Shown here: in pieces, positions 17,807 to 26,739 of the stretch
Position numbering within the stretch: position 1 is the first letter of the stretch
Layout of the letters: every line of letters starts with the position of its first letter
Assembly: GCF_018614615.1 (NCBI RefSeq)
Contig: NZ_JAGGOK010000004.1
Span: forward strand, 124,001-188,000
DNA: 64,000 nt
DNA from: Streptomyces sp. ISL-100
Lineage (GTDB): Bacteria; Actinomycetota; Actinomycetes; Streptomycetales; Streptomycetaceae
Direction of reading: 5' to 3'
Translations under genes and position numbers: made by a program
The notes under the pieces: generated by a model
What the model saw: the letters and a program-made list of their open reading frames with translations, nothing else
What the model was told of the DNA's origin: nothing
Database searches by the model: none

Positions 17807-19298
17807 CCTTGTCGAGGCGGTAGTAGTCGGCAACGCAACCGGCCGGCCAGACGTTGCGCCCCTTACCCCCGAACGGCTCCAGCGTCCCGGCGACCGACAG
17901 CGGCGTGTAGGGGGCGGTCTTCGCGCCCTTCGCCGCCTGCCCGCGCAGGTACCGGTCCTGACGGTCCCACTTGTACGCCCGTACGCGCATGTCGTGGCCC
18001 AGGTGGTAGAGCGGGACAGCCAGCCCCAGGATTGCCGCGACACACACCGCCGCGGCAACCGCCTTCGCCACCACGCCCGTCCGCTGCTCACGCAGGCGCA
18101 GCGCACGCCCCAGGAAGGCGCCGGCGCCGACGAGGAACAGAACGTACAGCAGCAGGTAGTCGTTCCAGGTCCGCTGGGCGGTCATCACGCGCGCGCCGAA
18201 GACGGGATAGGTGATGACCGTGCACAGGTAGCCGGAGACGAGGAAGGCGAGCGCGCCGAAGGATGTCCACAGCAGCGGCCGGCACGGCAGCAGGACCGGC
18301 GAGGCACCTGCCCGGCCCCGCGCCAGCAGGCCCAGCAGCACTCCGGCCGCGACCGCTCCCACGTACTGCCAGGTCGTGAAGACGGTTTCCAGGATGTGTA
18401 CGTACCCGCGCAGCGACGCGGTCAGTGACTCGGGGGCGAGCATGGAGGTGGTTTCGAGGCCGAACCGCTCGCGCCGCTTACGCCCTCCCGGGGACGTCAT
18501 CAGCACGATCATGCCGATGCCGATGCCCGCGATGCCGATCAGTGCCCAGCAGCGGGCGACGGCGAGGGCCCGCTCGGTGAAGATCCAGCGGCCGAGCAGT
18601 ACCACGCCCGCGAGCACCACCACGCAGACGACCGAGGCTTCCTCGGAGAGCGTGCCCATGAAAACGCCGGCCAGGAGCACGACGGCCAGGGCGGTGATCC
18701 TCCCCCGCCGGCTGCGCGCCGCCAGGAGCGGCAGGGCCGCCGCGCAGGCCAGCACGGGAGCCAGGGTGTGCGAGACGGAGGCGGCGGGCCAGTAGAACGT
18801 CTTGTACGTGTTGGGGGTGGCGAAGAGGAAGACCGCCGTGATCATGGACGCCACCAGCAGCGGGACCGCGCGAGGCACCGACTGGCCGGCCCTGCGCAGC
18901 AGCTGGACGGTCAGGGCCCACAAAACGGCCAGCATGAGGACGCCGGTGATCACGGCGAACCATTGATGGCCGGCGACCGGGAACTTCGCGTACATCCCGA
19001 CGAGCAGGCCATTGCCGACCCGGCCGTTGTCGGTGACGTAGAACTTCTCGACCATTCCCCAGACGCCGAGCTCGCGCACTTTGGGCAGGAAACACCACTC
19101 GTCCGCGGTGGGCCGGACATGGCGGCCCAGCCATGAGGCTGCCGCGAGCAGCCCCAGGGGCAGGAGGCAGAGCCCCGTCGTCCAGACGGTCGTCCACGAC
19201 CTGAAGAGACCTCGGACCCTCTTCCCGCTCCCCCGCCCCGGGCCGCCTCCGCCCGGTACTGGTTCGCGCGGGATGGCGACACCCGGTGCAGCCGTCAC
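17781..19298 (-). CDS. DUF6056-like polytopic membrane protein
   Basis: A 505-residue membrane protein with about eleven helices. A large first extracytoplasmic loop reads [20 protein letters not shown], and later segments carry [19 protein letters not shown] and [15 protein letters not shown]. The architecture resembles GT-C type lipid-linked-sugar transferases, including the acidic residues of the first loop, and the family is annotated as DUF6056. With the neighbouring GT2 and GtrA it could supply the transferase that moves the flipped sugar onto a surface acceptor; that role is inferred. Confidence 0.75.
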   Translation of the reverse strand: MTAAPGVAIPREPVPGGGGPGRGSGKRVRGLFRSWTTVWTTGLCLLPLGLLAAASWLGRHVRPTADEWCFLPKVRELGVWGMVEKFYVTDNGRVGNGLLVGMYAKFPVAGHQWFAVITGVLMLAVLWALTVQLLRRAGQSVPRAVPLLVASMITAVFLFATPNTYKTFYWPAASVSHTLAPVLACAAALPLLAARSRRGRITALAVVLLAGVFMGTLSEEASVVCVVVLAGVVLLGRWIFTERALAVARCWALIGIAGIGIGMIVLMTSPGGRKRRERFGLETTSMLAPESLTASLRGYVHILETVFTTWQYVGAVAAGVLLGLLARGRAGASPVLLPCRPLLWTSFGALAFLVSGYLCTVITYPVFGARVMTAQRTWNDYLLLYVLFLVGAGAFLGRALRLREQRTGVVAKAVAAAVCVAAILGLAVPLYHLGHDMRVRAYKWDRQDRYLRGQAAKGAKTAPYTPLSVAGTLEPFGGKGRNVWPAGCVADYYRLDKVTYSDRLQ

Positions 19299-19468
19299 TA
19301 GGTCTCCTCTTCACCGCCGGAATCGGAAGCGGAACCTGTCCACCGCTCGGCATCGTGACCGGCGACGCTTCGTCGGGGCGGAAGCCCACGCCGCCGCAGG
19401 CCCGTTTGCCGCCCAATGGAGCAACCAGGACGCGACCGGGGCGCCACAGGGCGCGGGCTTTGCGCTGG

Positions 19469-20398
19469 TCAGTCCCAGTACCAGTACTCGAGCCCCAGCG
19501 CGGGCAGCACGAAGTAGCCGTCGTCCCCGCAGCTGATGTCCCGCACCTTCAGATCCGCCGGGCTCTTCGCACCGCGCGCCCGGGCGTCCGCTATGAGAAG
19601 CCTGGCGAGCGCCGCCCCGCTCTCCTGGCCCGGCTCGGGGAACTCCGCCTCCCAGTGCCACTTGGTCCGCTTCTGCCAGCCAAGGGCCCGCAGGGCCGAG
19701 GCGCGTTCCGGGCTTTCCTCGCCGTCCCCTTCGCGGATGTGCGCGAACAGGCCCTTGCCCGGCTGGAAGCCGACGAGCGCGCACCGGTAGTCGTCGGCGC
19801 GGTTGTAGAGCTGGAACCCGGCCCAGTCCCCGACCGTCGCCGGCAACTGCTCGCTCCAGGCGGACAGCAGCAGCCCCAGCGACTCCTCCAGGTGCTTGAA
19901 GTTCGTGACCTCGCCCATTACGGGGAGCAGGCCCAGGCAGCGGCAGCCGCCGACCAGCCGCTCTCCCTCGTGGCGGTGCAACTGCCAGAGGTACGGCAGG
20001 TCGTCGTACGAGGACACCTGCTCTTCGCCGTCCCCCACGCCGTAGTCGAAGTACCAGGCGTCCATGCGTTCCAGCTCGCCCCTGGGGTGCACGCTCAGGT
20101 CCGCGCCGAAGGTCCGTCCCTCCAGCACCAGCGTCCACTGCTCACTGCGCCACCGAATGTGCGGCCCGAACGCCGAGCCCCCCACCCAGGCCGGCTGCCC
20201 GAGCCGCCCGGTGACGGCGTCCAGCACCTCGCGGAATGCCTCTCCGCGCTCCTGGACACTCCGCCCGCCCGTGAACTCCTGTACCCGTACGGCGTGGTAC
20301 CCGGTCTCCTCCGGCTTCGGCCGGTGGATCAGCCGCTCGGCGAGGTCCGCCGCCGCCTCCAGGGTGCCAGGCACGCTGCTCATTCCCGTATCGCTCAT
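19469..20398 (-). CDS. Conserved hypothetical protein
   Basis: About 309 residues from ATG 20398; the frame is open to GTG 20440 but neither start has a strong ribosome site. It is soluble and acidic, with Trp/Tyr-rich motifs such as ERMDAWYFDYGVGDGEEQ and LPYLWQLHRHEGERL and an EYWYWD end. No membrane segment or signal is present. I do not recognise the family. It diverges from the LacI-type regulator gene. Confidence 0.6.
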   Translation of the reverse strand: MSDTGMSSVPGTLEAAADLAERLIHRPKPEETGYHAVRVQEFTGGRSVQERGEAFREVLDAVTGRLGQPAWVGGSAFGPHIRWRSEQWTLVLEGRTFGADLSVHPRGELERMDAWYFDYGVGDGEEQVSSYDDLPYLWQLHRHEGERLVGGCRCLGLLPVMGEVTNFKHLEESLGLLLSAWSEQLPATVGDWAGFQLYNRADDYRCALVGFQPGKGLFAHIREGDGEESPERASALRALGWQKRTKWHWEAEFPEPGQESGAALARLLIADARARGAKSPADLKVRDISCGDDGYFVLPALGLEYWYWD

Positions 20399-20537
20399 GA
20401 AGATCAGCCTGCCACCGACCACTGACAATCCGACGTACACGTGTGCGGAGGGCGGCCGGTCGGCGAAGATGTGGCTGTCGACGATGTGCTGTCACATGTC
20501 ACTCACCCGTCAGAGCGAGCGAGGAGCGTCCGCGCAG

Positions 20538-21605
20538 ATGCCCACTTCCGGTTCCGGTGCCCGGCCGCCGACGATCGCCGATGTCGCCAAGGCCGCTTCG
20601 GTGTCGCGGACGACCGTCTCGCACGCCCTGAACGGGCTCGGCAAGGTCGATCCCCGGACGCGCGAACGCATCAAGAAGGTCGCCGCCGAGCTGGGTTACC
20701 GGCCGAATCTGCGGGCGCAGCGGCTGCGGCGGGGACAGGCGAAAGCCATCGCGCTCGCGTCGTCGATGCCGTTCGCGGTGGCCGGTGGGCCGTCCCGGCT
20801 CGGCTTCTACATGGAGGTCGCCGCCGCTGCCGCCGAGCGGGCGCTCGTACACGACTACGCGCTCGTTCTGGTGCCGCCCGTGCAGTCGGGTTCGGCGCTG
20901 TACTCCCTGGACATCGACGGCGCCATCGTCGTGGAACCCGACGAGCACGACATGGCCGTGGCGCAGCTGCGGGAGCGCCACTTGCCGTATGTGGCGCTCG
21001 GCCGGCCCGTGTCGCCCGAGGACGACGCGCCGTACGTCGATCTGCGCGGCGGCCTCGTCGTAGAGCTGCTGCTGGCGCACCTGCGGGAGCAGGGAGCGCG
21101 CCGTCCCGCGCTGATCATCGGCGCCGGTGCCCGCCATTCCGCGGTCGACGCCCGCGCCGCGTTCGAGCGCGCCGCCGCGGAGCACGGCTGGCCGCCGCTC
21201 GTCGCGACGGCCCCCGAGGAGGGCGGCGAGCAGGCCGGGTACGACCGCTGCGCCGCTCTGCTGGCCGACCACCCGCAGACCGACGCGGTCTGCGCCCTCG
21301 TGGACGCCTTCGCGGTGGGCGCCGTACGGGCGATCCGGGACAGCGGCCGCAGGATCCCGGACGACGTCATGGTCGTCACCCGGTACGACGGTCTGCGGGC
21401 CCGGACCTGTGAACCCCCGCTGACCGCCGTCGACCTGCACCTGGACCGGGCCGCCGCCGACGCGGTGGAGCTGCTGCTCGGCCGCCTCGGCGCAGCGGCG
21501 GACCTCGCGGACAGCACACAGGCCCCGGGCACGCCGGTCGCGACGGCGCCCGAGCCGCGGGTGATCCCCCGCGCCTCGTCGCTGCGCGTCACGGCGCCAG
21601 CATGA
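20538..21605 (+). CDS. LacI-family transcriptional regulator
   Basis: A 355-residue repressor. The N-terminal HTH reads TIADVAKAASVSRTTVSHAL, with the hinge helix near RPNLRAQRLRRGQ, then a periplasmic-binding-protein-like effector domain (residues about 70-335). GAGGAG lies about 11 bases before ATG 20538; an in-frame ATG at 20496 is possible. Its 3' end overlaps the convergent TauE gene by 17 bases. The NCS2-amidohydrolase-TauE operon beside it has two LacI-type palindromes at its promoter, so this is the probable repressor of that operon. Confidence 0.9.
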   Translation: MPTSGSGARPPTIADVAKAASVSRTTVSHALNGLGKVDPRTRERIKKVAAELGYRPNLRAQRLRRGQAKAIALASSMPFAVAGGPSRLGFYMEVAAAAAERALVHDYALVLVPPVQSGSALYSLDIDGAIVVEPDEHDMAVAQLRERHLPYVALGRPVSPEDDAPYVDLRGGLVVELLLAHLREQGARRPALIIGAGARHSAVDARAAFERAAAEHGWPPLVATAPEEGGEQAGYDRCAALLADHPQTDAVCALVDAFAVGAVRAIRDSGRRIPDDVMVVTRYDGLRARTCEPPLTAVDLHLDRAAADAVELLLGRLGAAADLADSTQAPGTPVATAPEPRVIPRASSLRVTAPA

Positions 21606-22299
21606 GCACCGCCCCGGAGACGAGGGCGAAGACCAGCACGAACAGGCGCATCCTGCGGGCATCGAAACGGTGGTGCACCAGGCGGCTCAGCCACGCCCCC
21701 AGCGCGAGCGCGGGCAACAGCAGCACCACCCAGCCCAGTTCGTCCGGACTGCCCTGCCCCGTCGCGAACAGCAGCGCCAGCGAGGCCACTTCACCCACGA
21801 GGAAGCACACCGCCACCGTGGAGCGCAGCTCCGCCGGCGGGCGGTGCTGGTAGACCAGTGCGAGAGGTGGGCCGCCGACTCCGGTCGCGGTCTCGGTGAG
21901 TCCGGTGACGGCCCCGGCGGCGACGTACGCCCGGCGGCCGGGTGTGAACGCCGGAGCGGCCAGGCTCACCACCGCCGCCAGCACGGTCGCCGCTCCGACG
22001 AAAAGCCCGAGGCTGCGGTCCGGGATGACCCACAGCAGCATGAGCCCGCCCGGTGTGGCGGCCAGCCGCGCCGCGGTGATCCAGCCCGCACCGCGCAGGT
22101 CCAGGGAGTCCCGTTCGCGCCACGCGACGTACAGGTTGAGCGGGATCATCGATGCGAGTACGAATACCGGGACCAGCCCGGGATCGAGCAGCCCCGCCAC
22201 CGGTGCGACGATCAGCGCGAAGCCCAGACCGCTGCTTCCCTGGACGAACGCCGCGACGGCCACCGTCACCGCGAGGATCGCCATCGTCTCCGCACTCAC
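21589..22299 (-). CDS. TauE/SafE-family membrane transporter
   Basis: A 236-residue membrane protein with seven to eight helices. The opening VAAFVQGSSGLGFALIVAP and the repeat in the second half GLTETATGVGGPPLALVYQH are the paired TauE/SafE signatures. Members move sulfite, sulfoacetate or other organic anions. GTG 22299 overlaps the stop of the amidohydrolase gene (GTGA), so the two are translationally coupled. It may export an anionic product of the pathway. Confidence 0.85.
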   Translation of the reverse strand: MSAETMAILAVTVAVAAFVQGSSGLGFALIVAPVAGLLDPGLVPVFVLASMIPLNLYVAWRERDSLDLRGAGWITAARLAATPGGLMLLWVIPDRSLGLFVGAATVLAAVVSLAAPAFTPGRRAYVAAGAVTGLTETATGVGGPPLALVYQHRPPAELRSTVAVCFLVGEVASLALLFATGQGSPDELGWVVLLLPALALGAWLSRLVHHRFDARRMRLFVLVFALVSGAVLMLAP

Positions 22300-23714
22300 T
22301 GTGCCGTGCTCCGCTCCGCATGAGCGTGCCGTGCGCCGGTGGACGTGGGGTGGACGCGGGTCACCGGGGCCCGCAGCAGCACGTCCCGGCTCAGTTCGGC
22401 GGCCCTGCGCACCAGAGCCGGACCGTCCCAGTCGAGCGGCCAGCCGCGCCACAGACGCAGCCGGCCGGCGACGAAGACGGCGGTGATCTGGTCTCGGTTG
22501 CCGCGCCGAACGAGCTCCCACGGCAGGTCCCAGGACAGGCTCATCTCAGGACCGCTCACGTCGACGAGCAGGAAGTCGGCGGCGGCTCCCTCGGCTATCC
22601 GGCCGGTACGGGCGCCCAGGCCGACGGCGTCGGCGCCTCCCCGGCCAGCGTGCTCCAGCCAGGTCCAGCCCGCGCCGCAGGAGGAGTCCCCGGTGGCCAG
22701 GCCGTAGGCCAGGCGCTGCGCGAACTCGGCTGCCTCGGCGAGGCGGAACGCGTCACCACGGGTGCCGTCCGTGCCCAGTCCGAACCGGATACCGCGCTCG
22801 GCCATGGTGGTCGCCGGGGCCACCGCGTTTCCCTTCCAGGCACTGGCGACGGGGTTGTAGCTCACCGCGGCTCCGGTGTCGGCGAGCAGGGTCAGTTCGC
22901 GCGGGGTGAGCAGCGTGGCGTGTGCGGCCAGCAACTGCGGCCCGAGGGCGCCCACTTCGTGGAGGTACTCCAGCGGCCGCAGCCCGTGCTGGACGAGGGA
23001 GCGTTCCACCGCGGCGAGATGCTCGTTGACGTGGATCTGGACGACGGCTCCCGCCGCTGCGGCCAGCCGGGCGGTGTCGTGCAGAGTGCGGGCCGTCGCG
23101 GCTTCCGGGACGGAAACGGCGAGGGACGGGTGGATCAGCTCCTCGGTGCAGTAACGGACGAGATGTTTCTCGGCGTTGGCCAGGGTCGTCGAGGTGTCGG
23201 CGTCGTTGGCGGTGGCGTCGTTGCAGACGAGGCCGAGTACGCACCGGATACCGACGTCCCTGGTGGCCGCGGCCACCAGTTCCACGTCCACCGGGGCTCG
23301 GGTGCCGGCTTCGGCGACGGTGGTGAATCCGCCGCGCAGCGATTCGAGCGCGGCCAGCTTTGCCGCGACGTACACCGCCTCCTCGTCGAGAGCGCCCTCC
23401 AGGGGCACCCACAGCCGGCGGAAGATCTCCGAGGGCTCACCGAAGGCGAGGGCCGCGCCGAAGGTCTGGGTGAGGTGGTGGTGGGAGTCGACGAAGCCGG
23501 GCATCAGGATGTGTCCGCGCAGCCGTACGGGCGTCAGGTGCGGGTACGTCCGCTCCAGCCGTTCGGCGGGTCCGACCGCAAGGAAGGTGTCGCCGGTGAC
23601 GATGGCCGCGTAGTGGTCCATCGGCCCGTCGGGCGTCAGCACCACGTCGGGTTCCAGGAGCAGCGCGCCGTCGGCGCGCAGCCGATCGGGGGTCAGGTCG
23701 TGCAGGTCGGTCAT
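22296..23714 (-). CDS. Amidohydrolase-superfamily deaminase (TrzN/8-oxoguanine deaminase-like)
   Basis: A 472-residue metal-dependent hydrolase. The metal ligands are visible: GFVDSHHHL near residue 77, a His in QIHVNEH near 226, a His in LLAAHATLL and the Asp of LGTDGTRGD near 322. The substrate side resembles COG0402 deaminases acting on purines, pterins or s-triazines, with C-terminal LVRRGNRDQITAVFVAGRLR as in cytosine/8-oxoguanine/TrzN types. It is preceded after 24 bases by an NCS2 nucleobase permease, which supports a nucleobase-like substrate. Confidence 0.86.
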   Translation of the reverse strand: MTDLHDLTPDRLRADGALLLEPDVVLTPDGPMDHYAAIVTGDTFLAVGPAERLERTYPHLTPVRLRGHILMPGFVDSHHHLTQTFGAALAFGEPSEIFRRLWVPLEGALDEEAVYVAAKLAALESLRGGFTTVAEAGTRAPVDVELVAAATRDVGIRCVLGLVCNDATANDADTSTTLANAEKHLVRYCTEELIHPSLAVSVPEAATARTLHDTARLAAAAGAVVQIHVNEHLAAVERSLVQHGLRPLEYLHEVGALGPQLLAAHATLLTPRELTLLADTGAAVSYNPVASAWKGNAVAPATTMAERGIRFGLGTDGTRGDAFRLAEAAEFAQRLAYGLATGDSSCGAGWTWLEHAGRGGADAVGLGARTGRIAEGAAADFLLVDVSGPEMSLSWDLPWELVRRGNRDQITAVFVAGRLRLWRGWPLDWDGPALVRRAAELSRDVLLRAPVTRVHPTSTGARHAHAERSTAQ

Positions 23715-23738
23715 CGGGCTCTTTCTGTTGCGTGTGGG

Positions 23739-25160
23739 TCAGGAGTGCTGGGCGGGGGCGGGTTCGCTGCCTTCCGCCTGGGCCGGTACGGCGGCGGCGG
23801 CGGGGGCCGGCTTGCGCGAGAGCCGCGGCCGTACGTGGTGGAACAGGATGTTGAGTACGGCGGCGACGAAGGCCCCGACGGCGACGCCGCTTTCGAGCAG
23901 GATCCGGACGCCGGGTGCGAAGCCGCCATACACACCGGGGATGAGGATGGGCAGCAGGCCCAGGGCGATGGCGACGGCGCAGATGAAGGTGTTGGTGTGC
24001 CGGTCGAGGTCGGCGCGCCCCAGCATCTGTACGCCGAGCACCGTGATCACGGCGAAGACGACCATGGCGGTGCCGCCTACGACGGCCGACGGGACGATGC
24101 TGATCGCGCGGGTGACGGGCGCGAGGAAGCCGATGGCGATGAGCACCACGCCGGCGGCTGCCGTGACGTACCGGCTGCGTACTCCGGTGACGCGGACGAT
24201 GCCGATGTTCTCTCCGCTGGTCACCATCAGTGGCAGGCCGAAGAAGCCGCCGAAGAGGGACGTGAGCGCGTCGCCGCGGATGGTCTTGGGGACGTCCTTG
24301 CGCTTGTCGATCTCCTTGCCGACGGCTTCCGCGTTGATGACGGTCTGTCCGGTGGCCTCCGCCATGGAGGCGAGGCTGTACAGCATCAGCGGCAGCGCGG
24401 CGAGCAGGTTGAACTGGGGCGAGCCGAACGGCAGTAGCTCCGGGACGCTCAGGAGTCCGCCCTGGGCCGCCGGGCCGGTGTCGACCGCGCCGATTGCGAA
24501 GGCCAGGACCGTACCGGCGATCAGGCCCAGCATGACGGCGAGTTGCCGCAGCATCCCGGTGAACAGCCAGTAGAAGGCGACGGTGAAGGCGATCGTCGCC
24601 AGGCCGAGCAGGAGGTTGGTGGGGTCGGCGAAGCCGGGCTGCCCGGGGCGGCCGGTGACGAGCAGCGCGCCGACCTTCACCAGGTTGACGCCGACGATGA
24701 CGATCATCGTGCCGATGACGAGGGCGGGGAAGAACGCGAGCAGCCGGGAGAAGACCGGCAGCACGATGAAGTAGAACGCGGCGGTGATGATCACCGCGCC
24801 GGTGGCGGTGGGGAGGTCGTGCTGTTCGGCGATCGCAAGGAAGAGGATCAGTGGGGCGCCGCCGGGCAGCATGACGAACGGCAGCTTGGGGCCGAACTTC
24901 CATGGCCCGAGCGACTGGATCAGGGTTCCGACCCCGGAGAGCAGGAAGGCCGCCGAGAGCAGGTTGACGGTCAGACCGGGGTCCAGGTGGAGGGTCGCGC
25001 TCATCAGGAAGATCGCCGAGATGGGGGTCGCGGCCATGACGAGGACGTGCTGGATGCCGAAGAGCAGAATCCTGCCGATCGGCCGGGATTCGTCCACGGG
25101 GTGGATCGCCTCGGGGGGAGGGGATGCGGGGTGAAGGGATGCGGGGCGGGGACTGGACAC
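23739..25160 (-). CDS. NCS2-family nucleobase permease
   Basis: A 473-residue, about 14-helix permease of the uracil-xanthine/NCS2 family. Visible signatures are GIQHVLVMAATPISAIF, the SLGPWKFGPKLPFVMLPGG loop, the conserved Glu of MAEATGQTVINAEAVG and GGFFGLPLMVTSGENIGIV. GTG 25160 has GGAG 8 bases upstream and is preferred to longer in-frame starts. It heads an operon with the deaminase and TauE genes, and twin LacI-type palindromes lie 56-87 bases upstream of the start. Confidence 0.9.
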   Translation of the reverse strand: MSSPRPASLHPASPPPEAIHPVDESRPIGRILLFGIQHVLVMAATPISAIFLMSATLHLDPGLTVNLLSAAFLLSGVGTLIQSLGPWKFGPKLPFVMLPGGAPLILFLAIAEQHDLPTATGAVIITAAFYFIVLPVFSRLLAFFPALVIGTMIVIVGVNLVKVGALLVTGRPGQPGFADPTNLLLGLATIAFTVAFYWLFTGMLRQLAVMLGLIAGTVLAFAIGAVDTGPAAQGGLLSVPELLPFGSPQFNLLAALPLMLYSLASMAEATGQTVINAEAVGKEIDKRKDVPKTIRGDALTSLFGGFFGLPLMVTSGENIGIVRVTGVRSRYVTAAAGVVLIAIGFLAPVTRAISIVPSAVVGGTAMVVFAVITVLGVQMLGRADLDRHTNTFICAVAIALGLLPILIPGVYGGFAPGVRILLESGVAVGAFVAAVLNILFHHVRPRLSRKPAPAAAAVPAQAEGSEPAPAQHS

Positions 25161-25215
25161 TTTCGAGCTCCGTTCGGCTCGCTCCGGCTTCGACCGTGAT
25201 CCGGCCCGGGACGGG

Positions 25216-25247
25216 GGCCAAATCGATTCGGCCAAATCGATTTGGCC
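25216..25247. promoter_or_regulatory. Two overlapping LacI-type operators
   Basis: GGCCAAATCGATTTGGCC at 25230-25247 is a perfect 18-bp palindrome with a central CG, the usual form of LacI-family operators. A second copy, GGCCAAATCGATTCGGCC at 25216-25233, differs at one base. The centres are 14 bp apart and the copies share 4 bp. They lie just upstream of the NCS2 permease gene and are the likely binding site of the LacI regulator at 20538. Confidence 0.8.
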
Positions 25248-25450
25248 GCCAGTATGTGAGGGCCCGGAGGGCGCGTCAAGGGATCGCGCACGCCCCCTTC
25301 GCGTCACGCTCGCCGCACACGCGCCGCGGGAGGCGTCATCCGAACCGGCACTCTCCGGCGAACGGGTGGGTTGTACGGCGGCACGGCTTCACGTCCGGCA
25401 GGCCGGGCATGCGTTCGTCGAACGGTTTCGAGCCGAGGAATGGTGTGGTG

Positions 25451-25867
25451 ATGACCGAATACGAGCGTTCACGCACAATGCCCGCACTGCCCGAGCATGT
25501 CTTCGACCAGGCGGCCAATGTCGACCAGTTGGACCAGTGGCTGCCGGAAGCACTGCATGTGCACGCCGAGGAACTGCCTGCCGTCACCGTCCACGAGGAC
25601 CGCACCGACGAGGACACTTCGGCGCTCCTGCGCGCGCAGAAGGACCAGATGCGGCTGGAATGGGGCACCCGGGACGAGGGCAGTTACACCGGGTGGCTCC
25701 AGGTGGCAGGCATTGGCAGCGGCGCCACCGAGGTGACGGTGCATCTCTCGTTTTTCGACGAGGACCACGACCCCGGTGAGGAGTCCGTGAACGCCGCCCT
25801 GGATCACAGCCTCGAACGCCTGGAGCAACAGGTACGGCTGCGCGTCGACGACGGCGGCGCCGGCTGA
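25451..25867 (+). CDS. SRPBCC-family protein
   Basis: About 138 residues from ATG 25451. The pattern MTEYERSRTMPALPEHVFDQ then VDQLDQWLP at the N-terminus and a C-terminal amphipathic helix (SVNAALDHSLERLEQQVR) matches the START-like SRPBCC fold, which makes a hydrophobic ligand cavity. No catalytic residues can be inferred. Its frame is open upstream, but the family begins at this ATG. Confidence 0.72.
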   Translation: MTEYERSRTMPALPEHVFDQAANVDQLDQWLPEALHVHAEELPAVTVHEDRTDEDTSALLRAQKDQMRLEWGTRDEGSYTGWLQVAGIGSGATEVTVHLSFFDEDHDPGEESVNAALDHSLERLEQQVRLRVDDGGAG

Positions 25868-25978
25868 CCTCTTGCGCGGCATACCCGGATATCTGTCGCG
25901 GCGACGATAGACATGCGAGATCTGTCTGGATAGGCTTCCTGACGTAACCAGGAACTCAGCGATACATGGAAGTCCCTC

Positions 25979-26010
25979 GGGGCCCCGGTGCCGTACGGCA
26001 TCGGGGCCCC
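25979..26010 (+). terminator. Strong hairpin between SRPBCC and MerR genes
   Basis: GGGGCCCCGGTGCC (25979-25992) and GGCATCGGGGCCCC (25997-26010) pair over 14 bp with a single G-U pair around a GTAC loop. It is 112 bases after the SRPBCC stop and only 26 bases before the MerR start. It may be a terminator, or an attenuator or leader structure in the MerR transcript. Confidence 0.65.
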
Positions 26011-26035
26011 TCGACGCGTCCCAGAAGAGGTGCAA

Positions 26036-26362
26036 ATGACGCAAGAAACCCACCCGCACACCACCGACCGGCTCGACGATGACGACTACCCCGCCTACAC
26101 CATGGGCCGCGCCGCCGAGATGATCGGAGCCACGCCCGGATTCCTGCGGGCCATCGGCGAAGCCCGGCTCATCACCCCCTTGCGGTCCGACGGCGGCCAC
26201 CGCCGCTACTCCCGCTACCAGTTGCGCATCGCGGCCCGCGCCCGCGAGCTCGTCGACAGTGGTACGCCGATCGAAGCCGCGTGCCGCATCGTCATCCTGG
26301 AAGACCAGCTCGAAGAAGCCCTGCGTCTCAACGAGGAACTGCGCAGCGACCCCACAGAGTGA
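26036..26362 (+). CDS. MerR-family transcriptional regulator
   Basis: A 108-residue regulator with the MerR winged helix (YTMGRAAEMIGATPGFLRAI, then GHRRYSRYQLRIAARARELV) and a C-terminal helix (CRIVILEDQLEEALRLNEEL) for dimerisation. There is no effector domain and no Cys, so it is not a metal sensor; the layout resembles HspR-type or developmental MerR proteins. AGAAGAGG lies 6-14 bases before ATG 26036. A strong hairpin stands directly upstream. Confidence 0.87.
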   Translation: MTQETHPHTTDRLDDDDYPAYTMGRAAEMIGATPGFLRAIGEARLITPLRSDGGHRRYSRYQLRIAARARELVDSGTPIEAACRIVILEDQLEEALRLNEELRSDPTE

Positions 26363-26511
26363 GCCTGGTCCAGTAGACCGTTTTCGGGGTGCAACCACTG
26401 GGAGTTTCCCCGCCGGATCGCAGAAAAGGTGCCGAGCGCCGAAAATGGCGTGTGAACAGCCGAGCTCTTCGACGGCTACCAGGCAGACTCCGAGCAGTGA
26501 GGACCGCACCG

Positions 26512-26664
26512 ATGAGCGAGCAGCCACCGGCCCCTTCCCAGGCAGAGGGCGAGCGCGAAGGCGAGATCCACGAGGACCTGCACCAGACGACCCCTTCACA
26601 GGCGGAGGGCGAGCGGGACGACGACAACGACGAGCAGGAGTCGCAGACGCCTGCCCCCGAGTAG
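26512..26664 (+). CDS. Small acidic protein with internal PSQAEGERE repeat
   Basis: A 50-residue, Glu/Gln/Asp-rich protein in which PSQAEGERE and PSQAEGERD recur 24 residues apart. Upstream in-frame sequence to 26389 has Arg-rich, shadow-like composition, so ATG 26512 is chosen. No Shine-Dalgarno sequence is clear. It is probably a disordered protein; function unknown. Confidence 0.5.
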   Translation: MSEQPPAPSQAEGEREGEIHEDLHQTTPSQAEGERDDDNDEQESQTPAPE

Positions 26665-26739
26665 TCGCCGCGGCGAATCGCCGCGGCGACGGAGGGGACG
26701 GAGGGGACGGCGGAGGGTTCGCGAGGTGCCACCGCGGAC

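Noticed and set aside
22152..24437. A 761-codon open frame on the plus strand
   Set aside because: It is antisense to the amidohydrolase and permease genes, has Gly/Gln/Arg-rich shadow composition and no domain; both genes beneath it have intact active-site motifs.
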